This document shows, one piece after another, positions 1 through 6,254 of a stretch of DNA of 9,090 nt. A program made the translations under genes and the position numbers. A model generated the notes under the pieces. The model saw only the letters and a list, made by a program, of their open reading frames with translations, made no database searches and had not been told where the DNA came from. The stretch comes from Bacteroidota bacterium. Lineage in GTDB: Bacteria > Bacteroidota > Bacteroidia > M30B66. The stretch lies in the NCBI GenBank assembly GCA_020438185.1, contig JAGQVC010000041.1, positions 1 through 9,090 on the forward strand, given 5' to 3'. Numbering within the stretch: the first letter of the stretch is position 1; each line of letters opens with the position of its first letter.

Positions 1-1250
1 TTCGGATTCTTAACCGAATTCCGGGGACTTCCGTAGTTTATGTAAGAAACCGGAAGCGCTGCCGTGAAATTGCTCAATTTCTCGAAAGCCAGGGCATCAG
101 CGCTTCCTATTATCATGCCGGTCTGGATGCGGCAACCCGTGCATTACGGCAACAAGCCTGGATTGATGGAAGAATCCGGGTAATTGTTTGCACCAACGCG
201 TTCGGGATGGGAATCGATAAACCCGATGTTCGTACCGTAATTCACATGGATTTACCTGATACTCCTGAAGCCTATTTCCAGGAAGCGGGCCGGGCGGGCC
301 GCGATGAATTACCAGCCTGGGCGGTCCTGTTGAACGATCCGGCCGATTTGGATGAAGCCATGGAGCGTTTTTCGAGGCAGTGGCCGGGATTCGATACCGT
401 AAAAGCCGTTTACAACTGGATTGGAAATTATCTTCAAATTCCTGTTGGTGCCGGCGAAGGACAGTCATACCCATTCCAGCTATCTGATTTTATCTCAAAA
501 TTTAAAATTCACCCAATCGAATGTCTCAATGCAATCAAGTTTATCGAATCGGAGGGTCTTTTAAGTTTTAACGAAAACCTCTACACGCCTGCCCGTTTAA
601 TGTTTTCCGCTTCGCGGGATGATGTTTATGATTTTGAATTAAAAAATCCGGTATATGAACCAATCATTAAAACGATTCTGCGTTCCTATGGAGGTGCATT
701 CAACGATTTTATTGTTATTAATGAATCTGACATTGCTTCCCGCAGCGGTATTGCTTTACCGGATATCCGAAAGGCATTAATTAATCTTCATAAAAAGGAA
801 TTAATTAAATATTTCCCTCCGGGCGATGAACCCCGAATTTATTTTCCTGAAGGTCGCTACCATCCTGAGCGACTCCCTTTATCAATCAATGATTATAACG
901 ACCGAAAGAAAGCTTCAGAAAAACGTTTCAAAAAAATGTTGGATTATTCTCAGGAATCTTCCCGTTGCAGAAGTAAAAGTTTAATAAGTTATTTCGGTGA
1001 AAAACATCTTGCAGATTGCGGCATTTGTGATGTCTGTATCGAAAAAAGCAAAGCTGAAAAAACATCATTAGAGGAAATTAAACTATACTTTAAAGTATCT
1101 CTGCTAATTAAAAACGGAATTAATCGAATTGAGCAGATACTGGCAGCAATTCCGGGAAATCCGGAGAAAACCATTGAAGCATTGCGCATCTGTATTGATG
1201 AAGGAAAAGTAAAGGAAAGCCCTGCAGGCACGCTGGAACTGTCAGATTAA
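1..1250 (+). CDS. recQ: RecQ-family ATP-dependent DNA helicase, 5'-truncated by window edge
   Basis: This is the C-terminal part (about 416 codons, in frame from position 3) of a superfamily 2, 3'-5' DNA helicase acting in recombination and repair; the ATP-binding domain with Walker A and DEAH lies upstream of the window. Visible are the start of helicase domain 2 (SVVYVRNRKRCREIAQFL), motif V (CTNAFGMGIDKPDVR, near 190-230) and motif VI (YFQEAGRAGRDE, near 270-305). About 220 residues later comes the RecQ zinc-binding cluster: Cys codons at 966, 1017, 1026 and 1035 (CRSK...CGICDVC). The stretch between is long compared with E. coli RecQ, where the cysteines follow motif VI within about 60-70 residues, and it looks like winged-helix sequence. 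No HRDC domain is present; the protein ends about 70 residues after the last Cys. An internal ATG at 207 lies inside motif V and is not the start. It converges with the kinase gene. Family call is very sure; the exact paralogue is not. Confidence 0.95.
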   Translation, partial: RILNRIPGTSVVYVRNRKRCREIAQFLESQGISASYYHAGLDAATRALRQQAWIDGRIRVIVCTNAFGMGIDKPDVRTVIHMDLPDTPEAYFQEAGRAGRDELPAWAVLLNDPADLDEAMERFSRQWPGFDTVKAVYNWIGNYLQIPVGAGEGQSYPFQLSDFISKFKIHPIECLNAIKFIESEGLLSFNENLYTPARLMFSASRDDVYDFELKNPVYEPIIKTILRSYGGAFNDFIVINESDIASRSGIALPDIRKALINLHKKELIKYFPPGDEPRIYFPEGRYHPERLPLSINDYNDRKKASEKRFKKMLDYSQESSRCRSKSLISYFGEKHLADCGICDVCIEKSKAEKTSLEEIKLYFKVSLLIKNGINRIEQILAAIPGNPEKTIEALRICIDEGKVKESPAGTLELSD

Positions 1251-1283
1251 CCTGATATTACTATCCGCCAATCAACTTTAATC

Positions 1284-2621
1284 TTAAAAAATCATTGTAA
1301 AACGGGTCTCCTGTTGAGGGACCGAACTTGCCGAAATGCTACCCTGATGCAAATGCATAATCTGCCGGCACAGACTTAAGCCGATTCCGGATCCTCCCTT
1401 TCGGGTCGTAAAAAATGGAATAAAAATATCCTCTATTAATTCTGGCTGAATTCCTTTACCGTTATCTGTTACGCTAATTACTATGCGATTTGAAATATCT
1501 TCATGTACCTCTATATTCACCTTGGGTTCATTTGTATTCTCCAACACAGCATATCTAGAATTAAGCAATAAATTAATAATCATCTGCTCCAATAATCCGG
1601 GATCTGCAATAAGTTCGAGGTTTTCCGGCTTCACCAAAACGGTTAATTTAATTCCCGCCTTCGTAAAGTCATCCTGAACTAGTCGCACTAAATTCTCAAT
1701 CCAGGGTTTTAATTCAATAGTTTTAAATTCAGGACGCGGCACATGTGCCAGATTGCGGTATTTATTTACAAATTCCGAAAGGCCTTCGCTGCGGCGCCCT
1801 ATTGCGTCCATAGCTGTTTTTATTTCCGAAATCTGCATCTCATCCATGGATTCATTGTCAGCCATAACATCTTTTGCAGAATGTGCCAGAGAAATAATCG
1901 GAGTCATGGAATTCATAATTTCATGAGCAAGAACCCTGGTTAACAATTGCCACGACTCCAGTTCCTTGCGTTCCAGTTCCCGGCCAATATCCTGAATAGC
2001 AACAATGCGAACAAGGCTGTCCCTAATTCTGCAATGACTCACATTCATCGCAATTTGTGTTATTTCGTGGTTGAATTTTATTTTCAGTAAGGCATGAGTA
2101 TCCGGTTGAACCGACATTATTCTTTCTGCGAAAGTTTCAAGATTTTCGGGGAACTCGTGCAGGTTTTTCAGATGCTTGATTTGTAACATCCGCCTGGCGG
2201 CGGGATTAAGTAATGTTATTTCAGATTTATCATTTACTACAATTAAGCCGGTACCAATGTGCTCCAGAATAGTTTTCTGAACAAATTCATTCTCTTCGCC
2301 CCGACTTCTGATATCTCTGAATTTCTCAACTACTTCATTTAATGCATCATTTAAGTCCCGTAAATGTTTATCTTCATTGCCCTTGGAAAATGTTCGTGTA
2401 AAATCAGCATGTGCAATCGAATGAAAAAAAGCTGCCAGCCGCCTGTGAGCCGCATCCAGTGTTCTTATTAATAAATAAATCTGATAAATACATAAAACAA
2501 ATAGTAATAATGAAGAATAATAAAAATGACTGTAAATGAGCAATAAAAAACCTCCTGCAAATGACAGAAATATTGCAATAAACCTGAAAACTATCTTTTT
2601 TCTGAATAAATTAAAGTCCAT
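1284..2621 (-). CDS. Membrane sensor histidine kinase, NtrB/NtrY-like, short-loop (445 aa)
   Basis: An inner-membrane kinase that autophosphorylates on His and should pass the phosphate to the regulator encoded just upstream. Two hydrophobic helices (about residues 11-30 and 38-53) are joined by only some seven residues, so there is almost no periplasmic sensor. Then come a HAMP-like linker (about 54-105), a PAS-type domain (about 111-215; GTGLIVVNDKSEITLLNPAA) and a HisKA domain with H-box LAHEIMNSMTP, phosphoacceptor His233. The HATPase_c domain has an N box around Asn350/Asn354 (MIINLLLNSRYA), G1 VTDNGKGI (384-391), F box IFIPFFTTR and G2 GGSGIGLS (409-416). All catalytic motifs are intact. 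The ATG at 2621 lies inside the end of the regulator gene (11-nt overlap), implying translational coupling. The AHEIMNS H-box is of the kind seen in kinases paired with NtrC-type regulators. The signal is unknown. Confidence 0.93.
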   Translation of the reverse strand: MDFNLFRKKIVFRFIAIFLSFAGGFLLLIYSHFYYSSLLLFVLCIYQIYLLIRTLDAAHRRLAAFFHSIAHADFTRTFSKGNEDKHLRDLNDALNEVVEKFRDIRSRGEENEFVQKTILEHIGTGLIVVNDKSEITLLNPAARRMLQIKHLKNLHEFPENLETFAERIMSVQPDTHALLKIKFNHEITQIAMNVSHCRIRDSLVRIVAIQDIGRELERKELESWQLLTRVLAHEIMNSMTPIISLAHSAKDVMADNESMDEMQISEIKTAMDAIGRRSEGLSEFVNKYRNLAHVPRPEFKTIELKPWIENLVRLVQDDFTKAGIKLTVLVKPENLELIADPGLLEQMIINLLLNSRYAVLENTNEPKVNIEVHEDISNRIVISVTDNGKGIQPELIEDIFIPFFTTRKGGSGIGLSLCRQIMHLHQGSISASSVPQQETRFTMIF

Positions 2622-3990
2622 ATTTCTCCATTCTCCGGTATAATGCTGCTCGGGAAATTCCTAATTCAAGAGCAGTTTGTGAAATATTTCCGCGATAGCG
2701 CTGTAATGCAAGTTCAATTGTACGTTTTTCCATTTCTTCGAGATTTCCGGAACCAGATAAATCCTGCTTGTTTTCCTGTAAGGTATGCTTGCTTAAATCA
2801 CCTAAATCTGAAACCGAAATTGAACTGTTTTCGCAAAGAATTACAGCGCGTTCTATTGTATGTTGCAACTCTCTGACATTGCCAGGCCAGTTGCAGGATT
2901 CAAGTGCAATAAGCACGTCCCGGCTCAAATCGCGGATTGGCTTTTTGTATTTTAATGAATAAAGATTTTTAAAATACGTTGCTAAATGTGGAATATCTTC
3001 CCGCCGTTCGCGCAATGCAGGTAATTTTATTTCAACTGTATTTATCCTGTACAGCAAATCCTGCCGGAACTGCCCTTGCTGAACAGCATCAACCGGATTG
3101 ATATTGGTAGCTGAAATTATTCTGGCATCAAAAGGCCTTGATTTATTATCTCCAACCCGGGTCACATTTCTTGATTGCAGAACAGTCAGCAATTTAGATT
3201 GAAGATGCAAGGGAACATTTCCAATTTCATCTAAAAAAATACTTCCACCCGAAGCCATTTCAAATCTCCCCGCCTTATCGTCACGGGCATCAGTAAAAGC
3301 GCCTTTGGCGTGACCAAACAATTCTGACTCAAATAAACTACCCGAAAGCGATCCTAAGTCTACTGCGATAAATGGTTTATTCTTCCGTTGCGACTGCATG
3401 TGCAATGCTCTCGCAACAAGCTCCTTGCCCGAGCCGTTTTCGCCCGTTATTAATACATTAGCATCCGTTGCAGCCACCTTTGAAATTGTTTGAAACACCT
3501 TTTGCATCAGAGGGCCAGAACCAATAAATTCTGTTTCAGGTGCCTGAATTATTGCATTTAAACGGCTGTTTTCTGATTCAAGGTCTTTCAATCTCGACTC
3601 ACTATTCCTGAGCCGGAGCGCGGCATGAACAGTAGAAATTAACTTCTCGTTTTGCCAGGGCTTTAAAACAAAATCAAAAGCACCATCCTTAATTGCCTGC
3701 ACGGCCATCTCAATCCCGCCGTAGGCGGTAATTAATACAACAACAGCATCTGGCTGTAATGCCAGAATATTTCTTAACCAGAAAAAACCTTCCCTGCCCG
3801 AAGTTGTATCTTCCGAAAAATTCATGTCCAACAGAATTACATCATAGGATTCTTTTCTCAGAACAGGAGTTATTTTCTCGGGGTTCTTCAAAGTCCTGAC
3901 TTCAGAAAATTCCTTTTTCAGAACCATTGAAGCTGCCAGCAGAACATCTTCATCGTCGTCTGCAACTAAAATCTTTGCCGATGTTTTCAT
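2611..3990 (-). CDS. Sigma-54-dependent response regulator, NtrC family (459 aa)
   Basis: A transcriptional activator that uses ATP hydrolysis to open sigma-54 promoters. The receiver domain (about 1-120) has the acidic pocket Asp11-Asp12-Asp13, phosphoacceptor Asp55 (VILLDMNF), Thr88 (LITAYGG) and Lys110 (LKPW). After a helical linker (about 125-150) comes the AAA+ domain: Walker A GENGSGKE (183-190), sigma-54 contact loop GAFTDA (230-235), Walker B GGSIFLDEIG (Asp254-Glu255), sensor I SATN, arginine finger region FRQDLLYRIN (Arg309, Arg315) and sensor II WPGNVREL. A Fis-type helix-turn-helix closes the protein (GNISQTALELGISRAALYRR). I prefer the ATG at 3990, five codons before the first receiver strand and preceded by A/T-rich sequence; an in-frame GTG at 4008 would add six residues. 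It is first in an operon with the kinase and divergent from the exporter operon, its likely target. The loop has Asp where the classical GAFTGA has Gly, a variant I recall as common in Bacteroidetes. Confidence 0.95.
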   Translation of the reverse strand: MKTSAKILVADDDEDVLLAASMVLKKEFSEVRTLKNPEKITPVLRKESYDVILLDMNFSEDTTSGREGFFWLRNILALQPDAVVVLITAYGGIEMAVQAIKDGAFDFVLKPWQNEKLISTVHAALRLRNSESRLKDLESENSRLNAIIQAPETEFIGSGPLMQKVFQTISKVAATDANVLITGENGSGKELVARALHMQSQRKNKPFIAVDLGSLSGSLFESELFGHAKGAFTDARDDKAGRFEMASGGSIFLDEIGNVPLHLQSKLLTVLQSRNVTRVGDNKSRPFDARIISATNINPVDAVQQGQFRQDLLYRINTVEIKLPALRERREDIPHLATYFKNLYSLKYKKPIRDLSRDVLIALESCNWPGNVRELQHTIERAVILCENSSISVSDLGDLSKHTLQENKQDLSGSGNLEEMEKRTIELALQRYRGNISQTALELGISRAALYRRMEKYGL

Positions 3991-4114
3991 TGGTTTAAAT
4001 GCCGCCACTTATATACCACAAATCCCGTTTTCCAAATTTGTTGTTCGCATGAACTCATAATCAGGAAATTGAATTCGGCTTTGCTTATAAATATTCTGCA
4101 AGATAATAAAGCCT

Positions 4115-4132
4115 GTGTCCGAAATCGGACAC
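4115..4132. promoter_or_regulatory. Perfect palindrome, probable regulator binding site (UAS)
   Basis: GTGTCCGA-AA-TCGGACAC is a perfect 8-2-8 inverted repeat in the divergent intergenic region. The dyad size fits a dimeric Fis-type helix-turn-helix such as that of the NtrC-like regulator encoded next door. Its centre lies about 120 bp upstream of the start predicted from the -24/-12 element at 4216-4232, a typical distance for an NtrC-type enhancer. The palindrome is seen directly; the identity of its binder is inferred. The 2-nt centre and lack of a T-run argue against a terminator. Confidence 0.6.
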
Positions 4133-4135
4133 TAA

Positions 4136-4153
4136 TTGGTCACCAGCGAACAC
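4136..4153. promoter_or_regulatory. Degenerate second copy of the UAS
   Basis: This 18-mer matches the perfect palindrome at 10 of 18 positions. The match is concentrated in the right half-site (GCGAACAC against TCGGACAC, 6 of 8); the left half is poor (3 of 8). The centre-to-centre spacing is 21 bp, about two helical turns, which would put two dimers on the same DNA face as in many NtrC-type enhancers. The match alone is weak, so this rests on spacing and position. Confidence 0.3.
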
Positions 4154-4215
4154 TTTTTTGGAAACGAAAACCAAACAAATAATGCATCACGCTGATATTC
4201 TGTCTGATACATAAA

Positions 4216-4232
4216 TTGGCTTTTAGTTTGGC
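4216..4232 (+). promoter_or_regulatory. Candidate sigma-54 (-24/-12) promoter for the exporter operon
   Basis: TTGGCTTTTAGTTTGGC resembles the sigma-54 consensus TTGGCAC-N5-TTGC. The TTGGC of the -24 element is intact, and TTG stands at the right distance for the -12 element. The base after it is G, not C, and the GC follows one base later, so the match is imperfect. Initiation would fall near 4243, leaving a leader of about 40-55 nt before the adaptor gene. An adjacent sigma-54 activator gene and a palindrome at about -120 support it. I saw no convincing Bacteroidetes TTTG / TAnnTTTG promoter in this intergenic stretch. Confidence 0.45.
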
Positions 4233-4298
4233 ATAGCCGGCATGTAACAAACCGGAAACAATTCACTCTAGTTAACCGGAATGTCGCAGAGTAAAATC

Positions 4299-5552
4299 AT
4301 GGACAAACCAATAAATAAAAAACCATTTCTGAAAAAACCGCTGCATGTAAGTGTGCTCGTTTTGTGTGTGGCAGTTTTACTTACGGGACTTTACAGCATG
4401 ACAAGAAATGCCGGTTACCCTAAAATAAATGCTGTTCAAATGGAAATTGCGCAGGTACAACTTATTGAATTTACAGAAAACATACCTGCCGATGGAGAAG
4501 CGAATCCACTTAAAAGCATAATTCTGGCTGCAGTAGAAAGCGGACAAATTGAAGAGAAATATGTTGAAGAAGGCGCAATTGTTCAGCAAGGCGAGCCCAT
4601 AATCAGACTTTCGAATACAGATTTAAGAATCGAGCTGATGAACCGTCAGGAAGCACTTGCGAATGAAGAATTGAGAATGACAAGTCTTAAAAAGGAAATG
4701 GCCAGGAATTCAGGTCGCATACAGCAGGAACTTGCCGAAGCAAAATGGATGGAGGAAGCGGCTTTATCAGGCTATTCAAAAGATTCGGTGCTATTTGAGG
4801 TAAAGGCAATTTCAACTGCCAATTATGAAGATAGCCGCAGAAATGCTTTATGGCAGAAGGAGAAAAGAGATTTCATCCAAAGAAACTATTCAAAAGAATT
4901 GTCAGGCGACTCAGAAGAATTAAGTCAGTTATTAAAAAACATCAGCATTAAAAGAAGGAACCTTCAGATGGCGCAGGAAAACCTTGATAAAATGGTGATT
5001 TGTGCACCTGAATCAGGTTTATTAAGTCGTTTGAATGTTGAAGTTGGAGAATACCGAAACCGGGGTGAAAACCTGGGAACGCTTGAAAGCACCGATGGTT
5101 TTAAAATTAGTGCAAGAATCGACGAACATTACCTTCCCGATGTTAAACAGGGAAACACGGCAATCTTTCATTTAGATGGGAAAGAATACCAGCTGGTTGT
5201 ACACAGAATTTATCCTCAGGTAGAAAACGGGAGATTCCGGGCAGATCTTTTATTTAAAAATGAGCTTCCGCCTTCTTTGCGCAGCGGACAATCCGTTCAA
5301 CTTAACATCAATTTGTCTGAAAGTAAACCTGCATTATGTATTAAAAAAGGTCCCTGGATGAATTACGCGGCCGGCAATACCGTGTACGTTGTATCCAAAG
5401 ACGGAAAAACAGCTGTTAAAAGACAAATTAAATCAGGAAAAAGAAATTCCGACAACATTGAAATTGTCGGTGGGCTGTCAAAAGGAGAGTCTGTCATTAT
5501 TTCATCCTATGAAAATTTCAGGGATGCAGAAAAAATACTGCTTAACAAATAA
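4299..5552 (+). CDS. HlyD/MacA-type periplasmic adaptor subunit of an ABC exporter (417 aa)
   Basis: A membrane-fusion protein that would bridge the inner-membrane ABC permease to an outer-membrane channel. A basic N-terminus (KKPFLKKP) precedes one transmembrane anchor (about residues 16-34); there is no lipobox Cys. The first half of the lipoyl/barrel-sandwich domain lies at about 75-105 (AAVESGQIEEKYVEEGAIVQQGEPII). A long charged helical hairpin follows (about 106-232, LMNRQEALANEELRM onwards). The second lipoyl half starts at the typical A-P turn (Ala236-Pro237, CAPESGLLSRLNVEVGE). A beta-barrel (about 255-345) and membrane-proximal domain (about 350-415, ending GGLSKGESVIISS) complete it. 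An ATG at 4281 in the same frame would add MSQSKI; I prefer 4299 because the MDKPINKKP start resembles family members as I remember them, but neither start has a clear ribosome site. First gene of the exporter operon, 3 nt before the ATPase gene. Substrate unknown. Confidence 0.9.
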   Translation: MDKPINKKPFLKKPLHVSVLVLCVAVLLTGLYSMTRNAGYPKINAVQMEIAQVQLIEFTENIPADGEANPLKSIILAAVESGQIEEKYVEEGAIVQQGEPIIRLSNTDLRIELMNRQEALANEELRMTSLKKEMARNSGRIQQELAEAKWMEEAALSGYSKDSVLFEVKAISTANYEDSRRNALWQKEKRDFIQRNYSKELSGDSEELSQLLKNISIKRRNLQMAQENLDKMVICAPESGLLSRLNVEVGEYRNRGENLGTLESTDGFKISARIDEHYLPDVKQGNTAIFHLDGKEYQLVVHRIYPQVENGRFRADLLFKNELPPSLRSGQSVQLNINLSESKPALCIKKGPWMNYAAGNTVYVVSKDGKTAVKRQIKSGKRNSDNIEIVGGLSKGESVIISSYENFRDAEKILLNK

Positions 5553-5555
5553 AAT

Positions 5556-6254
5556 ATGATTATCAGAACTGAAAACCTAACTCGTATTTATCGCACAGAT
5601 GAAGTCGAAACAACATCTCTGCACCAGGTTAACCTGAATATTGAACAGGGTGAATTTGTAGCAATTATGGGCCCTTCGGGCTGTGGCAAATCTACATTGC
5701 TCAATTTAATTGGTCTGCTCGATACACCTGACGCGGGCGAATATTATTTTAATGGAAAAGCTGCAGCCCACCTTCCGGAAAGAGAAAAGGCAATTTTAAG
5801 AAAAGAACAAATCGGATTTATTTTTCAAAGTTTCAATCTGATTGATGATCTCACTGTTTTTGAAAACATTGAATTACCGCTGCTTTACCTGGGTATGAGC
5901 AGTTCACAAAGAAAATCCAGGGTTGAGGAAGTCATGCAGCGGCTGGAAGTTTCTCACCGCGCCAATCACTATCCTCAACAACTTTCGGGTGGACAACAAC
6001 AACGTGTTGCTGTTTGCAGAGCTATTGCCACAGAGCCTTCTTTAATTCTTGCCGATGAACCCACGGGTAATCTGGATTCTAAAAATGGTGAGGAAGTTAT
6101 GCGAATTCTGAGTGATTTAAATGCATCGGGCAGCACTGTTGTAATGGTAACACACAGCAGTGAGCACGCAGCTTTCGCAGGAAGAGTCATCCATCTTTTC
6201 GATGGAAAAATTGTTTCAGAAAACATCAAAAAAATGAGTTATGTTCAGGCGTAA
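5556..6254 (+). CDS. ABC transporter ATPase, MacB/LolD type (232 aa)
   Basis: The cytoplasmic ATPase that powers the permease encoded next. All motifs are present: Walker A GPSGCGKST (39-47), Q-loop Gln91 (FIFQSFNL), signature LSGGQQQR (143-150), Walker B LILADEP (163-169) with catalytic Glu168, D-loop NLDS (172-175) and H-loop His200 (VTH). The length and the segment LIDDLTVFENIELPLLYLG are typical of the LolD/MacB subfamily, in which the ATPase drives mechanical work across the envelope rather than simple translocation. It begins 3 nt after the adaptor stop codon, and its last 14 nt overlap the permease start, so the three genes are probably translated together. The substrate cannot be read from an ATPase of this type. 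Confidence 0.96.
   Translation: MIIRTENLTRIYRTDEVETTSLHQVNLNIEQGEFVAIMGPSGCGKSTLLNLIGLLDTPDAGEYYFNGKAAAHLPEREKAILRKEQIGFIFQSFNLIDDLTVFENIELPLLYLGMSSSQRKSRVEEVMQRLEVSHRANHYPQQLSGGQQQRVAVCRAIATEPSLILADEPTGNLDSKNGEEVMRILSDLNASGSTVVMVTHSSEHAAFAGRVIHLFDGKIVSENIKKMSYVQA

Noticed and set aside
97..474. Minus-strand 125-codon open frame inside recQ
   Set aside because: It lies antisense to conserved RecQ motifs V and VI; its Pro/Arg-rich translation is a shadow of the coding strand.
1251..1283. Bidirectional terminator between the convergent recQ and kinase genes
   Set aside because: The 33-nt gap contains no inverted repeat that I can find.
1305..1323. Possible terminator hairpin (GGTCTC...GGGACC) near the end of the kinase gene
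   Set aside because: The stem is six pairs with one wobble on the plus strand and a mismatch on the minus strand, it lies inside coding sequence, and no proper U-run follows directly on either strand.
1483..1943. Two plus-strand open frames of 64 and 66 codons inside the kinase gene
   Set aside because: Both are antisense to conserved kinase domains, with no domain content of their own.
4009..4100. A second sigma-54 or Bacteroidetes-type promoter reading toward the regulator gene
   Set aside because: On the minus strand the TGG and TTG elements are two bases too far apart, and the best -7 candidate (CAAATTTG) has no TTTG at the right distance upstream. How the regulator operon is transcribed stays open.
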